Positions 36,801-44,200 of a stretch of DNA of 64,000 nt are shown piece by piece; the stretch's first letter is position 1; each line of letters opens with the position of its first letter. Source of the DNA: Symbiodinium kawagutii (Eukaryota; Sar; Dinophyceae; Suessiales; Symbiodiniaceae); NCBI GenBank assembly GCA_009767595.1, contig VSDK01015536.1:482328-546327 (forward strand), in the 5' to 3' direction. The notes beneath the pieces were generated by a model, which saw nothing but the letters and a program-made list of their open reading frames with translations, did no database searches and was not told the origin of the DNA. The translations under genes were made by a program, and so were the position numbers.

Positions 36801-37617
36801 TGGGTAAGGCGGGTGCAATGTTAGACCATGAAAACCAACGAGCGACCTGTACCTCATCGCCCTTGTAATCTATGGATCTTGTCCTAAAGAAGTCTTTCCA
36901 TTCCACATCATCTACTGGGAGATCCATGGAACAGAACCGAATCGCATCGCCTACTAGGCCTTCCAGACACTTCTTCTGGGAAGTGTTGGGCATCCTATCG
37001 GAGAAGAGGTGTCCTCCCCATAGGGAATTCAACGACATGCTCATACAAAGTAACCAATCCAGAACCTTGTCGGGTAAGTGAGGGAAACATGCAACCAAGG
37101 TACTCCTAGAAGTGGGCAAGGGGTAAACGTCCTTTCCACAAGTGCCCTTACCCGTGTGCTGGCTGCAGAGCGGTAACACTTCTAGTAGTACTTGGTGCAA
37201 CAACGCCCCACACTCTCCCAAGGTCCTACCACCCAAATGCCGCGGGTCCCAAGTCTTTTTCTCAGCAGCGGTCGAAGTGGCCATCAGTTCGAGGGCCGGT
37301 GCCAGTCCTGCTTCCTTTGCCTCTGTGAGGCCATGAGCGCTATCGCTCAATGAATTACATGCCACTGACTTCGCAGTAGCGGCTTGCAAGTCAACTTCTG
37401 GGCGGTCCTCCCCAGGAGCTGAAGGGGGCACGAAGGTCAACGCGGAAGAAGGGGCCTGCGCCGATCCCCCTTCATAACTTCCAACCTCAGGTGGCTGCCT
37501 CCTCTTTTCTTCAGGGATCCAATTCCCTGGGACCTTCCTCTCTTCCGGTGCTTGTGGAGCGCACCTCTTCCTCTTCTCCTCTTGGCTCAAGCTTTGCCCG
37601 TCGAGTCGTCCTTTCCC
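33877..37617 (-). CDS. pol: reverse transcriptase, RNase H and C5-methyltransferase
   Basis: About 1245 codons in the -1 frame relative to gag, probably entered at the slippery site 37611-37617. RT: RLIMNLIPLN finger motif, motif A SSEDVKCFFY (about 36361-36390), motif B LPMGFLNSVSLAQH (about 36195-36240), motif C YLDNYD (36073-36093). RNase H then begins with SDAS (Asp at 35584-35586). The methyltransferase follows (about 35480-34500), and RNase H resumes with HINALELRA (Glu at 34162-34164), LTDS (Asp at 34081-34083) and NPADKPSR (Asp at 33934-33936). Stop TAA at 33877. Role: copying element RNA into DNA, with an added DNA-modifying activity. The open frame upstream of 37617 is a shadow of gag. 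Confidence 0.88.
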   Translation of the reverse strand, partial: GKGRLDGQSLSQEEKRKRCAPQAPEERKVPGNWIPEEKRRQPPEVGSYEGGSAQAPSSALTFVPPSAPGEDRPEVDLQAATAKSVACNSLSDSAHGLTEAKEAGLAPALELMATSTAAEKKTWDPRHLGGRTLGECGALLHQVLLEVLPLCSQHTGKGTCGKDVYPLPTSRSTLVACFPHLPDKVLDWLLCMSMSLNSLWGGHLFSDRMPNTSQKKCLEGLVGDAIRFCSMDLPVDDVEWKDFFRTRSIDYKGDEVQVARWFSWSNIAPALPNEIGRVPLEEVCSQGSRHYVENFDLYLKPRTEWVKPKRPRVMVLDDDWDEVCHGLVSSGICRYITEDEVFHTDDGPLLNGLFGVTKDEFTDDNVEVFRLIMNLIPLNGLCQPLAGDVQTLPSWSGMSPYFLQPSQCLLVSSEDVKCFFYTMKLPLCWSKYLAFNKLVNDCALPLELKGQRVYLASLVLPMGFLNSVSLAQHVHRNLALASGNHENLAQHELRKDKAFVDNVKVWRVYLDNYDLLEKVERTDMVELQGTLAPGVLELRNQYEVWEVPRNVKKSVQRSAKTELQGATVDGEAGLAYPREVKLNKYFALAYHLCQSRRSTQRQWQVVCGGLVYFSTFRKPLLGGLNRVWTHIESYNTCQEFFAVTPDHCKVEVLRFLGCLPLARLDFRLDMHELVTCSDASTSGGGICVSRCLSSYGELVAQGQLRGEFVENQIGLNILSIGLFDGIAALRVALDLLGAQVLGHISVEPLDSAHRVVEAHFPGRIFVDSVASVDYEMVCSWRAAFSQCDLVVLGAGPPCQGVSGLNADRKGALADHRSNLFNHVPRIRDLLRRAFPWCPVHSLMESVASMDTKDRDIMSEGFGGQPLRCDAGSLTWCHRPRLYWLSWEVVPQEPSAWDQSDDLPDLQLRGQQHLRDVLRPGWDKVNKDMAFPTFTTARPQSKPGRKPAGLSQCQEHELERWHQDEHRFPPYQYKDNHCVYNKRGQYRIVDVEERELMMGFPLRYTAGCAPKGSRHGSAYNDCRLSLLGNSWSVPVVAWLLGQLLGRLGFLRAPSPQDILNLLVPGQSPTAQGRLVRLPMAVGAPTGEVSMYRLAFKLGNLVSMKGDDVLLSTPSSQMSRYHRLRASIPSKLWRWSVVAGWQWVVPGEHINALELRAILTSLRWRIEHRQHVQTRFLHLTDSLVCLHCLTRGRSSSRKLRRTMARITALILASNVQPLWGYVHTDSNPADKPSRWGRRVRTKFRRNAA
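34500..35480 (-). other. cytosine-5 DNA methyltransferase domain inside pol
   Basis: About 325 residues with C5-methyltransferase motifs in the usual order: motif I SIGLFDGIAALRVAL, motif II SVEPLDSAHRVV, motif IV GAGPPCQGVSG with the catalytic Cys at 35224-35226, motif VI MESVASM (Glu at 35096-35098), motif VIII CHRPRLYW, motif IX EERELMMGFP, motif X LLGNSWSVPVVAWLL. The WSVPV in motif X resembles the DNMT3 family. The target-recognition region between VIII and IX is short. No key residue appears lost, so activity is plausible. It methylates cytosine in DNA using S-adenosylmethionine, by family knowledge. Confidence 0.92.
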
Positions 37618-39173
37618 TTCTTCGATGTCTCTCCTTTGCTTCCTTGTCCTTTGCCAGCTTTGCGATCTTTTCCTCCCTTCTGCTGCCACTCTCGTCCTTC
37701 GGTCCGGGCTTTTCCTTTGCCCCCTCCAGGTCGGCCATCTGCTTGGGTTGCATTCGTCCTCGCCTTGCTCTCCAAGTACGCCTCTTTCTGTGCTGACGTC
37801 AACTCGGGGAGTGGTGTTGCGGTCGAATTTTCTTGGCCCAAGATTTCTAACCGTTGGGCCACCGACCAGTGTGCGCCGTTCAACACACTTTCGCAACTTT
37901 TGACACGTTGTAACAACATGTCTGTTGCTGCCGCGGGTCTCCCGCTGACGATCGCGTCCACTGCGCTCAGCAACGTCAGCAGTTCCCTCTGCTGCGGCCC
38001 GGTCGACCGCCTCGACAAGAACTGTCGAAAGTAAGGGACTCCGATCCCAGTCAGGGCTCCTTCTCGTCGATCCATCCCCACCTCGGTCAGCAACTGCTCC
38101 TTCATGGATTCCAGGGTTTGTGCCGCCAGTGCTCCAGGGAAGAGCTCTGACACCCTCTTCACCTTTGAGGTGGAAAGGAAGATCCCTGTCTCCCCAGGAT
38201 TGAAGTCCTCGTCTCCACTGCTGCTGCTCGAAGATCCTGATTGGCTGCTGTCCTCCCTCTCTTTTCGTCGGAGATGCTTCCGCGCCCTCCGGAAAACTCT
38301 TCTCCTCACCGAACCCTTTGGGTCCAATCCCGTGCCTTGGAACAGCAGGGCCGCATCCTTCTTGCCGCATGCTCTCGCACGGCTCCCATCCAAGATCTTC
38401 TCCTCGGACTTCTCCTCTTCTGAGTCCCCTTCTCTTGGAACTTTCTCCTTCTGGCTGCTCTTTGCTTTCTCTTTGTCTCGATCTTTGTCCTTCTTTGCTT
38501 TCTTTTTCTTCTTTTTCTTCTTTTTGTCTTTGCTGCTGGAACTTGACCTCTTCTTTGCCTTCTTGGATGACTCTTCTGCTTCCCTTGGAGCCACCGGACC
38601 AAGATCGTCGGCTCGAGCACGAAGATGTTGAAGTTCGTCGGGCCCCTCCAAGCCCGGGACCTCTAGCAGGTTTGTGACCCAGCCGTCTTCTTGTTCTCGG
38701 GATAGTCCCTTCCTTAGCCTGGTGACGTGAACCACTTCGTCCGCCACTTCTTCTTTGTTGCACCCCCGGCTGCACACATGCATCCGGACTACCGGAGGTT
38801 TCTTCCCTGAGGCCCACGTCAACAGCTGGTCCAACGATGTGCCAATGAGCCTCACTCTGACCCATGTCTCGGCTCCACTGACCTCGATGCTCTGCACTTC
38901 GCCTGCTATCTTGCCTTCCTGCCCGTAGTAGCTCGCCTCTCTGCAAACTACTCGTCCACCGACCTCCAGCCAGCGGGGATCGAACGCTCGGGACTCGACC
39001 TCCTCGCCATTCTTCCATCTCTCCTCTGGTCCTCGGGGAATGCCTCCTTCTGACACTCCTGGTCTCCTCATCGCACCTCTTCTCCTTGGTGCGGCAGCTG
39101 GACGGTGTAAGGCTAGACCTCCTCCTCTTGCTTTGGCCTTCGCCTTCACCCTTGCCTTTGCCTTTGGCGCCAT
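37587..39173 (-). CDS. gag-like ORF of the retroelement
   Basis: 528 residues from the ATG at 39173, chosen because its context is strong (AAAATGG). An upstream in-frame TTG gives seven more codons. The N-terminus is basic (MAPKAKARVKAKAKARGG). A middle region carries SSSSSKDKKKKKKKKKAKKD, then an acidic/Ser tract, then a helical part (RRSTGPQQRELLTLLSAVDA) that may be the capsid-like core. The C-terminus is Gly/Lys-rich. No CCHC zinc knuckle was seen. Stop TGA at 37587. Frame is -1 relative to ORF1 (overlap about 28 nt) and +1 relative to pol. The Gag role is inferred from position and composition. Confidence 0.75.
   Translation of the reverse strand: MAPKAKARVKAKAKARGGGLALHRPAAAPRRRGAMRRPGVSEGGIPRGPEERWKNGEEVESRAFDPRWLEVGGRVVCREASYYGQEGKIAGEVQSIEVSGAETWVRVRLIGTSLDQLLTWASGKKPPVVRMHVCSRGCNKEEVADEVVHVTRLRKGLSREQEDGWVTNLLEVPGLEGPDELQHLRARADDLGPVAPREAEESSKKAKKRSSSSSKDKKKKKKKKKAKKDKDRDKEKAKSSQKEKVPREGDSEEEKSEEKILDGSRARACGKKDAALLFQGTGLDPKGSVRRRVFRRARKHLRRKEREDSSQSGSSSSSSGDEDFNPGETGIFLSTSKVKRVSELFPGALAAQTLESMKEQLLTEVGMDRREGALTGIGVPYFRQFLSRRSTGPQQRELLTLLSAVDAIVSGRPAAATDMLLQRVKSCESVLNGAHWSVAQRLEILGQENSTATPLPELTSAQKEAYLESKARTNATQADGRPGGGKGKARTEGREWQQKGGKDRKAGKGQGSKGETSKKGKDDSTGKA
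37611..37617 (-). promoter_or_regulatory. candidate -1 ribosomal frameshift heptamer
   Basis: G GGA AAG in the gag frame (X XXY YYZ), 22 nt before the gag stop. A -1 slip gives GGG AAA and enters the pol frame exactly. Both the frame and the direction fit. No obvious stem or pseudoknot was found immediately downstream; a 6-bp hairpin (CAGGGA/TCCCTG) lies about 70 nt away. Confidence 0.6.
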
Positions 39174-40111
39174 TTTGGAGTGTTCTCTCTCCAAGCACGT
39201 GCTCGGTCTTTGTCTCTTTCTTTTCTCCTTTCGTCCTTCGGCTTTGGTCTCCTCTCCTGAATCCTTCTTCGAATCGGCTCACGCTCTTCGTCGTCGTAGT
39301 CGTGGCTTCTTCTGGGTGGCTCAGCCGGCTCTGGTGGCCTCTGAGATCCACTTGATTCCTCGGCTCTTCGTTGGAAATGAACTCCAGCTGACCCTCGAAC
39401 GGGTAAACTGCTGAGCCCAAGATCCGGGGGATTTGCGTCCCGTAGCTCCTCCGAGTACTTCCTTCTCTCCTCTGCTTGCTCTTTCTTTCGTTGAAGGCTC
39501 GCCTCTGAAAGCCTGATAGGCTCGGGCTCTTCTTCCTCTTCTACTTCCTCTTCTTCGTCGCCACCCTTGGGCGGTACCTCAGACTTCTCTTTCTCTTCTT
39601 CCTTTTCCTCACTCTTCTTTGCCTTCTTTGTCTTTGTTCCTTCCCTTGATCGCTTCTTTCTCTTCTTATCAGTCCTTCCTTCTGCTGGCTTTTCCTTTTT
39701 GTCTGTGCTTGACCCTAATCCTGTTGACTCTCTCTCCGAGACACCCGACTTCACTTCTTCGGCCGCTGACTTCACTGGAGCTGCTCCTTCGTCTCGAGGT
39801 GGTGGGGGAGGCAGCGTCCCACCCCCCAAGGTACCCAAAGGCCCCCTCTGGATTTCCCTCTGCTCCTCAAGCACGTCCTCAATGAGGCCCACGCAGTTCC
39901 TTAGGATGCCTGAAACCGCGGTCTCAAATCCAGGAGTGAGGGCTCGGAGCAAAGAACCCAGGCGTTGGTAGGTACGGCAGACCACACACAGCCCACCGAT
40001 TCCACCAATCCCGAATTCACACCCAGTGCAGCGCATGCGCTTGAACCAAAAAACACTGGGAAAACCCAACACTGTGATCATGCCTTTTAACTCCCGGGGC
40101 CGGAGACACAT
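39146..40111 (-). CDS. ORF1 of the retroelement, zinc-ribbon-like N-terminus
   Basis: 321 residues from the ATG at 40111, or about 296 from the ATG at 40036. Near the start is CTGCEFGIGGIGGLCVVC, a C-x2-C-x10-C-x2-C set that could bind zinc. The rest is low-complexity: Pro-rich (PPPPPRDE), Lys/Glu-rich (KKAKKSEEKEEEKEKSE), then Arg-rich. It ends in a TGA at 39146 overlapping the gag start. The ATG falls one base inside the right direct repeat, so the 5' leader may be very short or transcription may start outside. Possibly a nucleic-acid-binding companion of gag. Confidence 0.65.
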   Translation of the reverse strand: MCLRPRELKGMITVLGFPSVFWFKRMRCTGCEFGIGGIGGLCVVCRTYQRLGSLLRALTPGFETAVSGILRNCVGLIEDVLEEQREIQRGPLGTLGGGTLPPPPPRDEGAAPVKSAAEEVKSGVSERESTGLGSSTDKKEKPAEGRTDKKRKKRSREGTKTKKAKKSEEKEEEKEKSEVPPKGGDEEEEVEEEEEPEPIRLSEASLQRKKEQAEERRKYSEELRDANPPDLGLSSLPVRGSAGVHFQRRAEESSGSQRPPEPAEPPRRSHDYDDEEREPIRRRIQERRPKPKDERRKERDKDRARAWRENTPKWRQRQRQG

Positions 40112-40119
40112 ATAGTAAT

Positions 40120-40137
<18 letters not shown>
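40110..40137. repeat. right copy of the 28-nt direct repeat
   Basis: Identical to 32575-32602. It runs into a longer (AT)n tract ending at 40154. Confidence 0.8.
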
Positions 40138-40157
<20 letters not shown>

Positions 40158-40275
40158 TATGATACTATAGGTTAAGAGTATGATACCTCCATGTTACTAC
40201 ATTAATCTAAAGTATCATACTTGTCTATGCACTCATCACCACCAAACTTTCTCCTTAAAATGCGTCCCTCACCGC

Positions 40276-40391
40276 ACCGTCCGCCTGGGGTGGTCTGCCA
40301 ACATTGGGCCGACTGCCTGGTGCCTGGTCGCCCCTAAGTTGTCGACCCGGCTGAGCCAGCACGGCGCACGGCGTCGGATCTCGCTGATGTA
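40276..40391 (-). CDS. exon-like island, frame unresolved
   Basis: A GC-rich block. Minus-strand readings are open in two frames (LADHPRRT or PGRQLRGDQAPGSRPNV) with an acceptor at CATCAGCGAG and a GTGCGG donor. A plus-strand frame is also open. Weak. Confidence 0.25.
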
Positions 40392-41274
40392 TCAATGGAT
40401 ATCTACGGTTCATCCATAGATATAGTATCAAGAACAATGGCAAAGGTATGTCTAGGATATACGCGGTATACCTGTTCTTGATCTTGTTCTTGATGATGTG
40501 TCTCCATAAGAATATGGTTGCAATCAAAATGATGTGGATGACCGCCAACTGGCCACCCTGCTAAACGGCTAAACTGGCTGCAAAAGGAGTTGATGACGGT
40601 GAATAGAAATAGAGCAATCTTGACACGTCCTTACAAGAATGTGGGCAAAAACAGTCGTGGAGGGCAAGCGAGGCCCAATGATTTATCCAGTTTGTCTGTG
40701 GTTATGTGTTGCTATGTCTCCTGCAACCAGCAGTTATAGATATAATATGACCAACCAACCCAGAATCACCTACTACCATACCATACAACCAACAACCAAC
40801 CAGTCAACCAATAGCCCAAAAAAAATCTATGTGTATACTATAGTACCTATGACATGTTTTTGTCCAATGAAACACCTACTCAAGTCAACCAACAGCTCAG
40901 CATTGTCCAAAAATAGTTTCGGGTATATAATCGGAAAATAGCATTGGTTGACAAGTCTTCCCCTCGCTGAGCCACTTTTTGGCATCAACCATCGGATTCT
41001 GCGAGACCCTTTGGGAGTCATTTGGCAGCTTCATGGGTGCACAAATGCTGCTCGTACCCTCTGCTGTAACCGCATCCGCAGCGAATTTCCAAATGACAAG
41101 CGATGATACTAACCCCAAAGCATGGGAACACCCAAATGACGGTCAGCCTTGTCTTAGCCTGCGGCCCATAAGCAAGGATCTAAACCGAAACCCTCTCATG
41201 GGGGCAGCCCCGGATAGTATCACCTCAAACTATTCTCTGCATCCGGAGTTGCATCATAGGGATGATCATCGAAT

Positions 41275-44200
41275 CTACAGCACGTCACCAACGTCAAGTG
41301 GTTCAGCTGTGGAATACGGGCCTAGAAAACTCAAACCTGACGTGATGGCGTGGGCCGATTCATAGAAGTAGATTGTGTCTGGCCAACCAAAGTCAGGACC
41401 ATTTTAGGACGAAACCAGCTATGGGGATACCAAGTTCATATCCAGAAAAGAATAATCAACACCTCTGGCCATAGATAGTTGGTGTTGGCGAAATTATTGG
41501 AGCAGTTTATGAAATCATGGATCTTGCATGATCTGGCCATGACAGATGGAAATGAATCATATTTGCACATGCGTACGATTGCTGGCAGGACATCACCAAA
41601 TCGGGTTGGTTGATTCATGATGGTGAAATTGGTGGTACCACTATGGTGGCACACCACGATCCATCAATGAGATTGCTAACCGAAATACCAACACCACTGT
41701 TTTGAGGCTCCCCCCATGTGAGGAAACACCCAAATGAGGCATGAAAGTCATATGCCGAACTCCTACAGCAAAGTATCCGTGCCCGTGTGCGTTTTAAAAA
41801 GTATTCAGGGTTCGTCATAGCCTCTTTTAAAAAAAGCTACAGTGTAGCGTCATGTAAACAATTACTTTACTTCGAGTGATCCCCACCATGTCATGTCATC
41901 ACCGCTTGTTGACTCCACTTTTGTCTGACATTCTCTCCTACATACCTTCTTACATTCTTTCTGGCAAATCTTCTGTCATTCCTTCTGGCATACCTTTTGA
42001 CATTCTTTCTGACATCCTTTCTGGCACATCTTCTGACGTTCTTTCTGACAACTTTCTACTCGGACATTCTTTCTGACATTCTTTCTGACATCTCTTCTGA
42101 CATTCTTTCTGACATATCTTCTGACATTCTTTCTGACATATCTTCTGACATTCTTTCTGACATCCTTTCTGGCATATCTTTTGACATTCTCTCTGACATC
42201 TCTTCTGACATGTCTTCTGACATGTCTTCTGACATATCTTCTGACATTCTCTCTGACATTCTTTCTGGCATATCTTTTGACATTCTCTCTGACATATCTT
42301 CTGACATATCTTCTGACATTCTCTCTGACATATCTTCTGACATTCTTTCTGACATCTCTTCTGACATTCTTTCTGACATATCTTCTGGCATTCTCTCTGA
42401 CATATCTTCTGACATTCTCTCTGACATTCTTTCTGGCAAATCTTTTGACATTCTCTCTGACATATCTTCTGACATATCTTCTGGCATTCTCTCTGACATT
42501 CTTTCTGACATCTCTTCTGACATTCTTTCTGACATGTCTTCTGACATTCTCTCTGACATTCTTTCTGGCATATCTTTTGACATTCTCTCTGACATATCTT
42601 CTGACATTCTTTCTGACATATCTTTTGCCATTCTCTCTGACATTCTTTCTGACATTTCTTTCGACAGTCATTCTGACATATCTTCTGACATCTTTGAGGT
42701 CCGGCAGCAGACACTCGGCGTGGCTGGGCGCGGGTGAGGTCCGGCAGCAGACACTCGGCGTGGCTGGGCGCGGGTGAGGTCCGGCAGCAGACACTCGGCG
42801 TGGCTGGGCGCGGGTGAGGTCCGGCAGCAGACACTCGGCGTGGCTGGGCGCGGGTGAGGTCCGGCAGCAGACACTCGGCGTGGCTGGGCGCGGGTGAGGT
42901 CCGGCAGCAGACACTCGGCGTGGCTGGGCGCGGGTGAGGTCCGGCAGCAGACACTCGGCGTGGCTGGGCGCGGGTGAGGTCCGGCAGCAGACACTCGGCG
43001 TGGCTGGGCGCGGGTGAGGTCCGGCAGCAGACACTCGGCGTGGCTGGGCGCGGGTGAGGTCCGGCAGCAGACACTCGGCGTGGCTGGGCGCGGGTGAGGT
43101 CCGGCAGCAGACACTCGGCGTGCATTGTCGTGGTTGAGGTCCGGGGAGGAGAAGGAGGAGAAGGAGGAGGAGAAGTCAGCTCAGATAAAATCTAACAACC
43201 CTCACCTGACAGGTGGGGAAAAAACCAAACAGGCTCTGCTCATGCCTTACATCCCCAACTATTGGGCCAAGTCGGTCTGTCACAACCAACAGGTTGACAT
43301 CCAGCGGCACGGGACACCATGTTTTTGCGCGTTTCGCACTCCAGCAAGGAGCTTTTGCAGGGCGGCCGCAGTTTTCCTGACTACTTGAGCACCTCAGTCC
43401 GGTCCATGTGGAAAAAGAAGGCGGCTCATGCGACAAATTGAGGGTGACCACAACACTCACCACCTGTTGGCATCAGTTTCTGTTGAAGCTGGCCCACTTG
43501 GCTTGCAGTCCCCCCATCCAAAAGCCGGGGCTCCACTCCCGGCATCTACCAGGATCCTTTCCAACCACGATCCGCCTGGCAATGCACCCACTTTCATCGA
43601 AGGTTCATTGCTGGTTTGGCGATGGTCAATGAGGCGGTTGACAACAATGATGGTCTGCTGGTTGACAACACAGATGTTTTGCCTACCCCTTTACTTGAGA
43701 AAAAAAACATAAAAACTGATCACACCACTGATTGTGGATCGCCACTTAGGTTGAAATCTTTGTTGAAATGCGTAGCTCCAAAACAGAACCAACAGGAATG
43801 CACCACTCAGAGACAACCCTTGTGACCAGCTTGACTGGACATGGCAGCTCATCTCGCAGGGCATAGCGCATGGCTCACAACTTGACCAGCGGTAGTTCCT
43901 GGCAGCTCCTCAGTTGTCTGCTGGTGATAGTCACACGGTGAGACCTTGGAAGACCACCCGCACCACCCGCGCCACCTTCCAATCCTCCTGCCATTCATCC
44001 CACTCGTTGGACCACTGACCTGAGTAGCGTCGAAGATGAGCGAAGATGCCAGATCTGAGTTACGAATATCTCCTGCACCAGTTGGGACTGGTTGGCAAAG
44101 AACTCATTGATGAGGTGGTTGGACATGGTTTAGAGATGGCCTTGAATGGTTGGATATGGCCAGTATGGTATACTAATCAGGGTTAATCATGGTCTAGATA

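Larger units (their letters stand above)
32575..40137 (-). mobile_element. DIRS-like tyrosine-recombinase retroelement carrying a DNA methyltransferase
   Basis: About 7.5 kb on the minus strand with ORF1, gag-like ORF, pol and tyrosine recombinase in four overlapping frames. A 28-nt direct repeat with core AGTAATACTTTA bounds it at 32575-32602 and 40110-40137. A 9-bp inverted repeat (AAAAGGCAT) lies near each end. No LTRs, DDE integrase or aspartic protease were seen. DIRS-type elements (RT, RNase H and a tyrosine recombinase) are a known class. Methyltransferase capture by dinoflagellate retroelements has, to my recollection, been reported. All frames are intact here, so the copy is probably young. 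Confidence 0.9.

Noticed and set aside
37580-37592. TTGGCTCAAG, matching the end of the dinoflagellate spliced leader
   Set aside because: Only ten bases match, and the match lies on the opposite strand within coding sequence at the gag/pol overlap. Probably chance.
37618-39420. N-terminal part of the 1847-codon frame that ends in pol
   Set aside because: The stretch above 37617 is Arg/Ser/Gly-rich shadow sequence of the gag frame. Pol is more likely entered by frameshift at 37611-37617.
41950-43125. 391-codon minus-strand frame with CQKE and TRAQPRRVSAAGP repeats
   Set aside because: It is the translation of two minisatellites lying between phase-matched exons 43226-43376 and 41275-41321. 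Comparable frames are open on both strands.
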